DNA from: Silene latifolia
Taxonomy: Eukaryota; Streptophyta; Magnoliopsida; Caryophyllales; Caryophyllaceae
DNA: 64,000 nt
NCBI RefSeq assembly: GCF_048544455.1
Contig: NC_133529.1
Location: 56,890,271-56,954,270 of the forward strand
Direction: 5' to 3'
Shown here: one piece after another, positions 20,281 to 32,941 of the stretch
Layout of the letters: the number at the start of each line of letters is the position of its first letter
Position numbering within the stretch: the first letter of the stretch is position 1
Notes under the pieces: model-generated
Told to the model about the DNA's origin: nothing
Database searches by the model: none
The model's input: the letters and a program-made list of their open reading frames with translations, nothing else
Program-made: the position numbers and the translations under genes

Positions 20281-21558
20281 TGTTGGAATATGTGTCCTCC
20301 GACAATAATGCGATCACAACTGTTGATCATGATGATCACATGTTTAAATCTCATTTTAAAGAATACAATTGGGAAGTAATATTTTACTGTCAACTGGTCC
20401 ACACATATCGGTAATGATTGGCTGACTAGAGTTTGACATTACTGTCGTGCGACGGTGGTGATCAGTTGATCCCCTTAGGTCATACCTAAAGGGTAACACT
20501 CTTAATTCATCATTTAATTGATCGTATGACGATACCGGTTAATTAAATTACTTAAAATTGACGGACGATTTTGGTAGTAATATTTACGTGTCTCATTGTA
20601 ATTTGATTAAATAAGATACGGTCTAAGTAATCGAATTGTTTTAATTACTTAGATGAAATTATTGTTTAAGGAAATAATTGCATTTGAATGAATAAATTAT
20701 TATAAATACAAGTTGTTGTGATTTATAATTGGTAAAATATTTTGGTACAAGTAATTATGAATTACTAAGTCGATTTTTGTATATGACGTATTTTTATTAA
20801 TGCGTTGATTTTTAATATGTTAAAATACATAACAATTTTATGTGACATGTGACATGTGACATATGACAATTTGACAAAGATAAAATGGAGTCCATTTTAT
20901 CCATGTAAACCGAAATTAAGGGGAGTATTAGGAACATATTGTGTTGATTATGTTAGTGGTAAACATAATCATTTCCTTCTAGACCTAGCCATGCAACCCT
21001 ACTTGCTCTTGTGAAGACCACCTTGTGCATGCATTGGCCCTCTTTCCTTCCCCATTCCACCCGGTTTTTGAGAGGAGAAAACCATGGGTTATTCTCCTCA
21101 TTTTACCTAATATACACTATCAAAAACCTTATAGTGTATTATTCAATTTCATTCATCTAAAAATAAGAATTTTAGAAAGATAAAATCTTCCTTCTCCTCC
21201 CTCTCTCTAAACCGAAATAACAGAGAGATCAAATAAGTTTTTGGGTCAATTTTTACACAAAATTAATATTGTTCTAGTAATAATAATATTAATTTTATTA
21301 AGTTGTTATCTTGGGTATAAAACCTTGGGAGGGATTCTCTTCTTGAATCCTTGTTCATCCAATTAAGGAGAGCTCAAGAACAAGAGAGTAGCAGAACTCT
21401 CTTGTGCCCATATAAACCGAAATCCTCAATGTAAGAATGAAGATTTCTTCCTTATTTTACTTATAGTTTGCATGCATAAGATCATCTTATAATTTTATGA
21501 CTAAATTAAAATTATAACATTATGAATATGTTGTGTATAGAGATATAGATTTCTAACA
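20281..21558 (+). repeat. TRG-A 3' LTR
   Basis: 1278 bp, TGTTGGAATATGTGTCC to TTTCTAACA, followed by the target duplication ATCTC at 21559-21563. Confidence 0.95.
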
Positions 21559-23694
21559 ATCTCCTCCCCAAAGATGATGAGTCAAAGAGCGATGAGCATA
21601 CTTGCCCATATTTTATATTAGATTTTGAGTTTGATGAGCCAGAACTTTATTTGTTGCTTATTTTATTTGATTATACTTTTTATTGATGATACTTATGTCT
21701 GTGTGTAGCACATGTTGTACTCTTTGATTCACTTTTGCGCGCTTTAAGTTGTATTGTTTGTACCTTGAATGGACTTTGTTTTTAAGTGCAAAAAACTTTC
21801 CATTGGCAGAATACTCGATCGAGTCCAGCGAAACTCGATCGAGTACCCTTGTGTTTTGGGTCTGAAACGTAGCCAGATGATGATGTAATTGTGCGGTTTG
21901 TCTTTTTCCCCTATTTTTGCAGCTAGTTTGGGGGAACTCCTAAGCTCTTACCTGATATTCTTTTTCCTTGTATCTACTTTTATTGTATTATCTCTATTTA
22001 TTTTCCATTCCTTTTGTTAGATGTGTCCTTTAGGTTGCTGGAAATTTATATGTGATTGCTATGCTGTAGGCGTCACAATGAGGACACTGTGACATTTAGG
22101 TTTGGGGGAGGAGTCTTTAATTATGTTGTGTGATTTATTTCTGTTGTGTGCTTTTACATTATGTTGTGTGGATTTAAAACAAAAAACCCTTAAAAATTAT
22201 AAAATTTTTAAAATCCAAAAACAAGTTTTTTCCTTTATTTTAGGTCAAGTCTTTGTGAATTGAATAACAATGATGTTAAATTGCATTGTTTTTGCATTTG
22301 AATCTCAAATAGTTGTCCATGTACATTGTTTTGACCCATTATTTATGAAAACAAAGCTCATAATTCAAGTCCTGACCGTATTTGACATGCCTTATGCTAA
22401 TTATATTTGACACAATTATGTTGGTAAACTACTTAAATTCCGAGGTCTATAGAGCTCCCTAGACCAGGAACATCAATAAACTGGTCTCATTGTTATTTAG
22501 GCTTGAGTGTGGTTCTCCTTGTGGAATGTGTAATATCAAACTGCATAAGTGTGACATTAGTTTCTTAACTTTTACACGTTCATATGATGAAGTACATGAG
22601 GAAAGGCGGCTCTTACCGTTCAAATAAGCCTTGCATTACCCTTTTTATTAGCCCGTTTGAACCTTTGTAGCCGTTTTATCTCCCATCTAGTAGCTACAAT
22701 GTAGGAATTTGCCTACCTGATCGGGACTGTCGCAGTTGCTACTTATCATGTTTATTTTGCTACTATAGTTGGGTTGGGACTATTGTTGTCATTTGTGGGT
22801 GTAGTAGAATTATTTAGAAATTGTGTTGCATCCCTTCTGTTGGAAAATAAAGAAAAAATATGAAGCAAAAGAAAAAGAAAAAAAAAAAAGAAATTCGAAG
22901 AAAAAAAATGAAAGAAGAAAAAAAGAAGTGAAAAAGAAAAAAAAAATATGCTTCATTTGTCATTTGTTAAGGGAACAGAAGGTTGGTTACTAGAGTCTAA
23001 TGCATTGTTGGAGAGTAGTTCTTTTGGCTCTCATGTGTTGTCAAAGTTGAGATAATTTCTCTAGTTGAGATAATTTATGCTTATTGTCATAGATTTAATT
23101 TTTGGTTTAGCGCTGCGACTACCGTCTTAGCCTCACATATCCATACGTGCATTGGCATAATCCACTTCTTTACCATTTACCCATTTGCCACTTTATTGCC
23201 TTTGATACATGTACTTTTATCTTTATTGTGAATGCGTATTAGTTGGAGAAATTTTTATCACATAAGATTGCATGCATGTTTCATAAGTCGAGTGAGTGTT
23301 CTACTTCTTTCTATCTTCACATATAACTCACCCTTACATACTTATGAGTGCATGAGTGAAATTCGCGAGAATCCGACTAATTTGTCTTGCAAGATCGAAA
23401 GGTATTTGACATTTGTCTATAGTACGGTGACATGAGACTTGAGCTGCGTTTTCCATTACCCGTGCCTTTGAATTTGATTTATTGGTACAGCTTGGTCATT
23501 GCTTTGTTATAGATATGGAAAGCTTGGGATTTGTATGTGCATCAGCATTAGCTCTGAGTTGTTTATTCGCCATTTGTATGATTGTGTTTTGTCCATATTT
23601 TGCGCAGGGCTGGAAATATGACCATGGTAGAATAATATGGGGGTTAACTAGTATTATCCTATTTCGATTTATCGTAATCGTATCTAGGAAGGAT
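21559..23694 (+). mobile_element. Decayed gypsy 3' region interrupted by TRG-A
   Basis: Continues the frame broken at 12234 for about 40 codons (LPKDDESKSDEH, ILDFEFDEPEL) to a stop near 21690. After that it is noncoding: ACTCGATCGAGT-type palindromes (21826-21846), a purine run TTTGGGGGAGGAG near 22102 like a polypurine tract, and an extreme A/G-rich stretch (22850-22950). I could not find an LTR or a named domain. An Athila-like origin is likely but not proven. It ends where the Tat2 LTR begins at 23695. Confidence 0.5.
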
Positions 23695-24386
23695 TGATTA
23701 TAATAAAAGTAGTGCAAATAAGGTAAATAATATGACAAAGAAATTTGTACGTGGAAAACCCTTGAATGGGAAAAAATCACGGGCACCAAGCCAGGAGAGG
23801 ATTTCACTATGATTTAAGAGGATAATAATATCACGAGCACAAAGTATAATATTTTCTCTAAGTATTATAATAGTCTTGCTTGCAATGGGATACGTTGTGT
23901 TGTGTATGTTAAAGTATGCCTTGTCTTGCCAAACGATTTTCAAATGCTCCTTATATAGCCAAGCTGAATGGCTGCCAAATATTTGTACTTAATGTTGAAT
24001 ATTCCTCCTTAATTGCTGTCTTGATTGTTGTGTTTATTACGCATTAATGCCTATTAATGGTCCTTCTTTATGACCAAATCGTCCTCTTTAATGACCATAT
24101 TTATGTTGTAGAAATCTTATATATAATTATCCATGACTTGGTCAAATGTTGACCTTACACTTGACCGTTGTCCTCTCCGGCCTTGTGCCTGTCTTCTTGT
24201 ACCCTGGTGGCTTGACGTCCTGACACCCTGATTGTCAGGCCATGGTTGAACTTGATCCTGAAGATGATGCGGAAGTCCAGGCTCATCGACTGGTGCCAAA
24301 CTTGGACTACCCTGACGGGCCTGCCCTGATCGACAGGCCAGGGTAGAATTCTATCCTGTTAGTAGTGCGAAATTCAAGGCCCAACA
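23695..24386 (-). repeat. Tat2 3' LTR (inferred)
   Basis: On the - strand it begins TGTTGGGCCTTGAATTTCGC directly after a purine tract and would end ...TTATAATCA at 23695. The length is near 690 bp. Rich in CCTGAC/CAGGCC words near 24180-24350. The distal end is a guess because no second LTR lies in the window. Confidence 0.5.
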
Positions 24387-24396
24387 ATTGCCCCTT
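24387..24396 (-). promoter_or_regulatory. Tat2 polypurine tract
   Basis: AAGGGGCAAT on the - strand, directly before the LTR start TGTTGGGCC. Confidence 0.55.
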
Positions 24397-24653
24397 ATCT
24401 CCTTATTATTGCTGGGTCAGGCTAGTAATGAGGAGATAACCTTCTCTTTTCATCTTTGGACAACTTCTCCAGGACGATTCAGCGGGCTTTATCATTAAGA
24501 AACGGCCAGTTGCAGTAAATCCCAATCATTGCCGTCTATAAATAATTTCTTCACTTCATGCTTTATTATCCACCAAAACTTGATCAATTCCTTTAAAATT
24601 CTCCCAATCTTTCTTCCATCTTTATCTTCAACCTTCGTTTATTTTCCCATAAA

Positions 24654-25490
24654 TTGCCAGAAAATCTAACTATGGTTGTAAAAAGAAAATCAACCAGGGT
24701 TGTTGTTGCTCTTGGCACACCTTTCGTCACAAACCCTGAAAATAAGCCTGAATCTTCTGGAAATCAACCCATCACATTTGGAGATGCATCCCCTGCTCTA
24801 GCTGTTGATAAGGTCACCATCTTCTACAAAAAATTGAGTTTAAGCCGATAAAGGCTCCCGACGAACAACACACTTTCCCCTATCGTCTCAAACCTGAGTT
24901 TGAGAAAATTTTGAAGGATAACGGGATCATTACTGCTGATCCTGACATATGGATTCCTGAAAATTCTCCCATCTGGGTGAACTGGCTATATGTATCAGGG
25001 CCAACTTGGTTGGGCCTCACCTGATGTATCTCAATTATGATGCATGCGTTGGTGGTAAGTACCCTGCAACTTTTGTTTGTCCTGCACATATTCTGTTAGT
25101 TCAAAGGAAAGCAGGAAATATTTAAAAGAATATACCTTCTTTTGTAGTGGATGATTTGGTGAGCGCTATTATTTATTCTTCTGAGAGGGTAACTGTTTTC
25201 TTGGCTATTCCTCCTGTGGAGAGGTCATGGCCATTCTGCTCTAGGGTAGAGCATTTTCCTTGCTGTTTGAAGGCTGGTGGCTCCTTCAAGGTTTCTAAGC
25301 ATGTTAAGGCTATTGGGCTTTAACTTCTGGTAGTAATACTTGAATGTCGGGCTTGCCAAAGTCAAGCAGGAAAGTTCACAGGTGGTTGGCCTATCTCCAG
25401 TACTGGAGCTGATCTTGATATGCTAATTTATCTGACTGATGCCCCTGCCATTCCTACTCGGTATATTCAGCATGCTACCCTGTACGTATG
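24654..25490 (+). pseudogene. Tat2 antisense-gene remnant
   Basis: Runs against Tat2 pol, in the same relative place as the Tat1 antisense gene. Pieces with coding character: 24672-24851 (KRKSTRVVVALGTPF, then a frame loss), 24850-25020 in another frame (PYRLKPEFEKILKDNG, DPDIWIPENSPIWVNW), and, after a GGTAAGTACC...TTTTGTAG intron-like gap, 25148-25322 (VDDLVSAIIYSSER, VTVFLAIPPVERSWPF). I do not recognise the family by sequence. The position and the broken exons suggest a spliced antisense gene, now dead. Confidence 0.45.
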
Positions 25491-26654
25491 ATTCAGTCAT
25501 GTAGCCAACGTATAGTTGACCTGGCTTGTCTTTGCCCCTCCATATGAATCATTAGTATTTGCTTTTTAACCAAGTGTATTCGCGGAGTGTATGAGTCAAT
25601 GTTCATTGCTGCGACAAGGCAGGGTAAGACAAGGATTATATTGGAAAAGTATCCTGAGCCGATAGAGGCTAATATGTTTCGCGAGAAAGAGGAATCGCGG
25701 TGCTCGGTCATGCGAGGAATAATTTATGACCAGTGTTAGTATCTCGCACTTACAAGAGGGATGTCATTCGCATAAATGTCAAACAATGGTATTTTCTCCA
25801 ACCAAGGAGAATGTCCTTGGTAGAATCATTAACCATTTTGTATGTTTGCCCAGAGGGAATGTCCTTGTAAAGACAATTTCATATTTCGTTGGTCCTAGTC
25901 AGGGAGGTTATCCCTGATAAGATGGATATATATTTTGCTACCTTTGCCCCAGAGGGTAGGGTTTTATTAATGATATAAAGTTCGTCTTTTAGGCTTGCTT
26001 TGTTCAATCCTGTCATTCTTTAAACCTGTTAACCTGTTAAAATCTTGATTTTGTTAACCTGTTAGATTTTTGAACCTGTCTTGTGGTTAAGCCATCGTAA
26101 GTAATTCAACCATGTATGGTTTTTTCCATAGTGGTTGAAGGGGTGGGAAAACCGGCCTGACATGAGGGCTTATGTCCCATGCCTGACTGGAGGGCTTGGT
26201 ACTCGGCCTGACAGGAGGGCTTTTTAGACTGATGGTCGGGATAAAACATCCTTGCACCGTCTTGCTGCGTTCATCCGGTTGTAAATGTGTGCAGTAAATC
26301 TAGTCAGGTCAGACAATTATTTCATGCCTGATTGGTCCTGACATTTACTGTATCCGGTGATGGTTACCAACTCGTTAGGCACAGTTAAGTGCAAGATTTT
26401 GTTTTTAAAAACTAATGTATAGTAGAGTAGCCCTCAATCCTGAATATTTATGCATATAAACATTTATCATATATAATTGTTCAGGATTAAAAAATAAGAG
26501 AAATTGGGTTAGTTGCATATATATAGACATGGATTGCATATAGGACATGTGAAGCACGTAATTTTTCAGATAGCACGTCAGGTTGAAACACTGATAGCAA
26601 AGATATAGTTTTTACCTGATTCAAGGCTGATATAGATTCTTATACATGAAATAA
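25491..26654. other. Tat2 spacer, noncoding
   Basis: No credible gene. It holds several CCTGACA-GGAGGGCTT-type words near 26150-26230 (three related units: CCTGACATGAGGGCTT, CCTGACTGGAGGGCTT, CCTGACAGGAGGGCTT) and an AT-rich part from 26400. Confidence 0.5.
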
Positions 26655-27290
26655 TTTCAAATGTGTTACATTCCAAGATCTTGGGATCATTTCTCCTTCT
26701 AATGTTTGGAGCATGTAAGATTCTTCAATCTGTTGGGGTCAGGCTGATATTTGCTTCAAAGATATTCAAACCATATCTACATGGATTTTAGCAGGGATGA
26801 CTTCTTCACAACACTAAACCAATGAATAAGGAGTTTGTCCAGGCTGACAAATTTTTTGTTTTCTTTTTGACGACCACCTTTTCATTTAATTTCAGCTGGA
26901 CCATTTGCTTTAGGGTAGCCATGCCCCGGTCCACAAATGGCTAAGGTGTAAAGATTGGATGCAATAACTTAGTTTGTTGATGAATAGTTGGAGCATGATT
27001 ATGACAGGCTTCACATTTCGTGTTGTAGTCCAGGCAGTAAGCCATCGAGGTTGGCCAATAGTTGCCAGTCCTTAGAACTTTGCTTTGCTTCACGTGGTAC
27101 GATACATTTCACGTATGATTTAGCCTGAAATCTTCTAAACAAAGTGTCATTGATAACAAAATAGGTAGAAGCTCTAATGCTTAGCCTTGCACCTGCCCTG
27201 AGGTAGTATACCTTGCAGGAACCAATCATAATAAGGCTTAATCTATGAATCATTGTCAATGTTGACAGGGTTCACCTATTCAGGCTTGCT
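26655..27290 (-). pseudogene. Tat2 integrase remnants
   Basis: On the - strand: TLFRRFQAKSYVKC near 27130, GNYWPTSMAY and the zinc-binding TKCEACHNHAP near 27030, LHPIFTP, then after a large internal loss GYPKANGPAE (around the catalytic Glu), EEVIPAKIHVDM and, at the C-terminus near 26700-26655, GEMIPRSWNVTHLKLF. Most of the catalytic core with both Asp residues is deleted, and several frameshifts are present. The motif order leaves little doubt that it is Tat integrase. Confidence 0.7.
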
Positions 27291-27641
27291 GATGGCAGGT
27301 TCAAGTAAATGTACAATAAGTACTTTATCATAGCAGGGGTGAAATTTGAACCAAGGTTGGCCAAAGCATCAGCCTGGGTATTCAGGTCTCTTGGTATTTG
27401 CTCAATATTAAATGAAATGAATTTATCGCAAAGTATTTTAGCATATTCCAAATATAAAATTATTTTTTTATTCTCTCCCGTATAAATTCCTTTTATTTGA
27501 TTTGCAATTAAAAGTGAATCAGTTTTTATCTTTAGGTTTTGAACACCGAGGTCTAGACATACCTTGAGTCCTGCTATGAGGGCTTCATACTCAGCCTCAT
27601 CATTGGTGGTTTTGAATTCACAGCTTACAGCCTGAGCTATC
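27291..27641 (-). pseudogene. Tat2 archaeal-type RNase H, 3' part
   Basis: Open on the - strand with TTNDEAEYEALIAGLK (catalytic Glu), KIKTDSLLIANQIKG (Asp) and RDLNTQADALANLG (Asp). It continues the domain cut at 36490 by TRG-B: the CTATC duplication sits at both edges. The frame looks nearly clean, so the break is mainly the insertion. Confidence 0.82.
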
Positions 27642-28915
27642 TGAAGGAAAAGTAGATCTATATACTTAACATACTCATATATGTTTTAATTTAATTTGTC
27701 ATAAAATTAACTAATGATCTTATGCATGCAAACATTAAAACAAAATAAGGAAGAAACATTGTTCTTACATTGTGATTTTCGGTTTAATGGGCACAAGAGA
27801 GATCACCTTTCTCTCTTGTTCTTGAGCTTTCCCTTTTGGATGAACAAAGACCCAAGTGTATGATCTCTCCCAAGGATTTATACCCAAAGCTTACTCTTAA
27901 TTAAAATTAATATTATAGTTACTAGTACAATATTAATCTTGTAGAAAAATGACCCAAAAATATTATAAAACACTTAATATTTTCGGTTTTGGAAGAGAAG
28001 AAGAAGAGAGCTTTTTGTCTCTCTAGAATTCTTATTTTTGGATGAGTAAAGAATGAATGATACACTACAACATTTTGTGTGTTATTAGGTAAATAAGATG
28101 AAAAACCATAATGGTTTTTCCATCTTAAAAACCTGGTGGAAGGGGGGGGATTTTTGGGAGCCAATGCATGCTTGTGTTGTTCTTTACAATAAGCAATAGG
28201 TTGCAAGGCTAGTCTATAATCCAAATGATTGTGTTTTCCACTAATTTAAACAACACAATATTTAGCCTAAACCCCTCTATATTTCGGTACATTAGATAAT
28301 ATGGATTCCATATTATTTTTGTCAATTTGTCAATATGTCACATGTCATATGTAACATAAATTTGTTATGTATTTTTAACATGTTAAAAATCAACGTATTA
28401 ATAAAAATACGTCATATACAAAAATCGACTTTAGTAATTCATAATTACTTGTACCAAAATATTTCTCCAATTATAAATCACAATAAATTGTATTTATAAT
28501 AATTCATTCAATTTTAATTGTTTCTTTAAACAATAATTTCATCTGTGTAATGATACAATTCAATTACACAGACCGTATCTCATTTAATCAAATTTCAATG
28601 TGATACGTAAATTTTACTTCCAAAATCGTCCGTCAATTTTTCAAGTAATTTAATTAACTCGTAACGTTATACGATTAATTAAATGATCAATTAAGAGTGT
28701 TGCCCTATAGGTATGACCTAGGGGGTCAACAGATCAACAGATCGCCGCATTTACAAGTAATGTCAAACTCTAGTCACCAATCATTACCGATATATGTTGA
28801 CCAGTTGACAAGAAAATTACTTCCCAATTGTATTCTTTATAATGAGATTTAAACATGTGATCATCATGATCAATAGTCGTGATCGCATTATTGTCGGAGG
28901 ACACATATTCCAACA
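27642..28915 (-). repeat. TRG-B 3' LTR
   Basis: 1274 bp, on the - strand TGTTGGAATATGTGTCC to CTTTTCCTTCA. Its last bases differ from TRG-A (TTCA instead of AACA). The part near 28730 (GATCAACAGATCGCCGCATT) has changed relative to its partner LTR. Confidence 0.93.
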
Positions 28916-28940
28916 ATCTCCCACTTGTCCTCGACAAGTG
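28916..28940 (-). promoter_or_regulatory. TRG-B polypurine tract with hairpin
   Basis: Mirror of the TRG-A site: stem CACTTGTC/GACAAGTG (28922-28929 with 28933-28940), loop of three, running into the purine tract next to the LTR. Confidence 0.75.
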
Positions 28941-31900
28941 CGCGTCACCAATTCTCTTGTCCTATTACTATCTCCCACTCAATACAAGGTGTCTTTCAGG
29001 TCGTACTTGCAAGTGATCATATCGAGAGTGGTTTCCTCGATCTGGAGAATAACTGATTGACCGGATTTATCTATCATAGATACCTTCCGAGCGTGGCCAC
29101 GCATTTCCAGTTCATTACTCCTCGAGTGGCCCTGAGATATTGTTATAACCCTGACTAGGGATGGACAATTCCTATCGCACTCATTCCCTTCGACTAGCCA
29201 CGACCATCATAACCCAAAATATGCCCATTTGACCCCATTTACGAAGGTCGTAGTAACACAAATCAAAGTTAATCAAATCGTGCCATCTTAGGCGAATAGT
29301 CTTTAGTCAAAAGAATCGACTCATTTGAATACTATAGCAGCTCTCGCCACGACCAGGCTATATAAATTTGCCAGAACTCTATAAGCGGTCATTAGGCCCG
29401 ACAAAATGTTCCTAACAGTCTGCCTATGTGATCGACTAGTCATCTCACATGACTCTATGGCACTTGAACTTGCCATCAATCGCATCACACTCTAGTCACT
29501 TCGAGACGTCACCTCATGTAAGTAACTATGGGCAAATACAATGTTAATCCATGTTCACTTTAACGGGGTTCAATTGTCTCCACAACCCGTTTGGATATAA
29601 CAATGTACAAGGTGAGTTAATAATAACTCAAACGACAAATGTCCACATCACACTCGGGTAGTCAATATCATATTACAACCTTGTGATGTCTATCGTAAGT
29701 GTAAACACTTATTGATTGCAATAGAAGTTTAACATGCCATGTGTCCATGTGTTCAAACTTCTTACACTTGCATTTTCCTTTACATTCATGTTCTCTCTCA
29801 TAGCATGAACCTTACCAAGTACACATCAAGGTTCCCGACCTCGGTTTTGGTTCTTTATCTTGAAAGAACTTTCTTATCGATTATCACATAACGAACGAAT
29901 TTGTGGTGAATGATATAACTTGTACTGATCAAGTACTCCATCCACACACAATGCACTAGGTATATGTTTTGCAGAGTCTTACAACAATTTGTCAAGATGA
30001 TTGGTCTAGCACTTCTCACAAGTCCTAGCATAGTTAGGAAAGATTAGTTTTGAGTAACTTCTTATTCAACTAAGTATCTTTCCAAAACTTCTTATTTCTC
30101 TTTCTAGGCTTGAAAGATTTAGGATTCTCATAAATCCTTACATGTGCTCGGATTTTCATTAATATGCGCAACCTCTTGACACATATAAGAGCATTCTGAC
30201 AAACACCGAAATCGCTCATCGGATTCTACTTGAGAATTCATGACGTTTCTATTGTGGCTTACCAATGAATCAACATGCTCTTATGCATATGATTCACCAT
30301 TGGACATGTGCATGATCATTCTAATGGCGGAAACATTAGTAACTTATAATCATGTCATCAACTATATTTATGTTCAAGGAACGACCATGACTGCTAATGG
30401 CAATTCCATTTCATTTAGATGAATAACCTATGTATCTGTTGATCCGATGTGTATCTCCCAATACTTATCCAACATCCCTTGATGTAATTGGATTCATCAT
30501 AGTCCATTTTCATCCAGAATTGAAAACTCAAAACTTCCTCTATGAAGGAAGGTGTTAGCTCGTCATTCTTTAATGAGTGGTGAGTTGTAAACATTCAAAG
30601 GATGATAGCTCCCACTAAATTACATGTCTTCACATGATAATTTCCTAACTCCCACTCAATTCCATATATTTCGAAATTGACTTCGCAATCGAAACTTTTC
30701 AAGAATTGAAATATAAATTGCATTGCCAAGTTATTAAGATAAAACCATATATGTTCCCATCATATCCCTTCAAAATACCTATTTCGAAGAGGTCTCATTT
30801 TAACCTTACGGAAAGAGATTTTAAATCTCTAACACACTCATGTAAGTAACTATGATGTGTAGCAATGTCATTATTCAAATATAAATAATATCTAGAACAC
30901 GTCCTTCGAAATACCCTTTCGGAAGGAGGTTTAACCATTTCATAATGAGGTTAAGCAATGACATTTGCGTGGTTAAAACTTGGCCATTGAAGATATCGGT
31001 ATATCAATCTTTGCAACTCGATCATAACTAGTATGTTACTATGATTCATTTAGGCTCTTAAGTAAATCTCAAGGTTGAAACTATTGGTCAAAATTTATCA
31101 TATAGAACTTAGTCAAAAACTTGTTAAGACTTTACATTAGTCATTTTTCTTCCAAAACTTTCTTTTGGTCTCCTCGTGTAGTTATCATAAGAATATGTTC
31201 TTTCGATTACTTCACTTGGTCTCTTTAGTCACATAGAACTTACTTGAGACCATAGATCTCATCTATTTGGTATACTATGTAAATAGTTATACCTTCATTC
31301 AAATCATTCTCCCTTGCGTAGATCTCATATACACAAGTACACAAATTTATCTTGTCTCGTGTGTTATATACACAAGTACACAAATTTATCTTGTCTCGTG
31401 TGTTGTGTCCTCATTTTTCTCCCACTCTATCTTTAGAATAAATACACTATAGATTCAAAGATAGCATATGAGACACAAATAATGATTTGAAGTATAAGGA
31501 GAACTATCTCATAGATTGACTAATAGTTATAGATTTCGTAAGTGTACTTGGTGATTTACATTCCTTTAAGAGAGTTCATAGACTCAAAATCGCTTTATAA
31601 ATGATCATACACAAGCCTTAAGCATGTGGACATATAATGAAACCCGTCATTATATTTGTCTATTAGATCACTTTAAGTTATATGTTTCTAAGAACAAGCA
31701 TTTAAACATGAATTTTAGAACAAAAGGATAAAATGATAAAACGGGTGACTTGGGTTGCAAACCAAGTCACCATTATCCAAAATACAACCCATTATCCAAA
31801 ACACCTTTCCATGTCAAACACAGAAACTTAAGGTTCTAAAATCCAAAACATAATTTAAAATAAGACAATGAAAAGCAAAGCTCCATGAAAGCTATCCCTA

Positions 31901-32044
31901 GCTTCTTGATGGTTTCTCATGCTTGCTTTTCCTTTCCCTTGTCTTTGCTTGGTGGAGGCCCTATTTACAATAAAAAGGGAGATACATTATCACAACTTTG
32001 CATCATAATACCATAGTTCAATTAGAAACATAAAAGAAGGATAG
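28941..32044. other. TRG-B 3-kb region without ORF
   Basis: Counterpart of 17202-20255 in TRG-A, on the opposite strand. No pol motif seen. A 48-bp tandem pair (ACACAAGTACACAAATTTAT, 31330-31412) is specific to this copy. Confidence 0.6.
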
Positions 32045-32941
32045 TCATTTACCTACTGGAGTAATCTTTCCAGCCTTAATATCACCAAGGTATTTGGAAC
32101 AATTTCTTTTCCAATGTCCCATACCATTACAATAATGGCATTTATCAAGAGGACCCTTCTTGATTTTTGAAGTGCTAGCTTCACAAGTCCTAGCTTTGGT
32201 GAATGTGGGAGCTTGCTTCTTACCCTTCCTCCCATTCTTCTTGAACTTCCCCTTACTCTTAGTGCTTATGTTAAGCACATCCTTTGGAGGGTTCACATTT
32301 AACCCCATGTCCCTCTCGGCTTGCACAAGTAACTTGTGCAATTCTTCAAGAGACACATCCTTGTCTTGCATGTTAAAATTCACCCGGAATTGAACATACG
32401 CTTTCACTTTGGACAAGGAGTGTAGAATCCTATCTACAATGAGTTCTTTGGGGATTTCAACCTTTTGAATCTTCAAGGTCTCGACAAGCTCCATAAGTTT
32501 GAGCACATGAGGGCTAACCTTTTGGCCCTCTTTGAAATCGAGATCAAAGAATGCCGCGGCCGCCTCATATTGGACGATCCGCGGAGTTTGTGAAAACATT
32601 GTCACAAGCTTGGAGTAAATCTCATTAGCATTGCCCATTTTAAAGGCTCTCCTTTGGAGGTCCGCCTGCATCGCAAATATCAAGACATTTTTCATTGCGG
32701 CAGACTCCTTTTGGTAAGCCTCATATGCTTCCCTAGTGGCGGCGGTTGACCTAGTAGTAGGTTCGGGAGGAGAGGCCTCGGTAAGGTAACGAAGCTTGTC
32801 GTCACCTTGGGCGGCCAATTTGAGTTGGGCATCCCAATCGGAGAAATTTGACCCATTCTTTTCAAGTTTACATCGATCCATGAAAGATCGGAGCCATGAT
32901 GTATTAGCGAGAGGTGTGGCGTTAGGAGTTGGTGTTGCCAT
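32045..32941 (-). CDS. Gag of TRG-B, 298 residues
   Basis: Intact and collinear with TRG-A Gag, with only scattered replacements (for example KKL to DKL, VSIFAME to VLIFAMQ, VAAF to AAAF). The copia-type gag core is followed by the basic linker and the zinc knuckle CHYCNGMGHWKRNC. It starts at the ATG at 32941, whose N-terminus MATPTPNATPL matches MANPNPNATPL. Two separate insertions each keep a full-length frame while everything else has drifted, which fits a functional Gag supplied by the element itself. No protease domain follows, so cleavage would depend on a partner element. Confidence 0.92.
   Translation of the reverse strand: MATPTPNATPLANTSWLRSFMDRCKLEKNGSNFSDWDAQLKLAAQGDDKLRYLTEASPPEPTTRSTAATREAYEAYQKESAAMKNVLIFAMQADLQRRAFKMGNANEIYSKLVTMFSQTPRIVQYEAAAAFFDLDFKEGQKVSPHVLKLMELVETLKIQKVEIPKELIVDRILHSLSKVKAYVQFRVNFNMQDKDVSLEELHKLLVQAERDMGLNVNPPKDVLNISTKSKGKFKKNGRKGKKQAPTFTKARTCEASTSKIKKGPLDKCHYCNGMGHWKRNCSKYLGDIKAGKITPVGK

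Larger units (their letters stand above)
12235..21558 (+). mobile_element. TRG-A: gag-only (TR-GAG type) copia-like LTR retrotransposon
   Basis: Complete element, 9324 bp including a later MITE. LTRs at 12235-13513 and 20281-21558 both run TGTTGGAATATGTGTCC...TTTCTAACA. The 5-bp target duplication ATCTC is at 12230-12234 and 21559-21563. It has a primer site, a 2.8-kb leader, one intact gag, about 3 kb with no ORF, and a hairpin plus polypurine tract. No protease, integrase, RT or RNase H is visible, matching the TR-GAG class of non-autonomous elements known in plants. About two dozen differences between the LTRs by eye suggest a fairly recent insertion. Confidence 0.9.
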
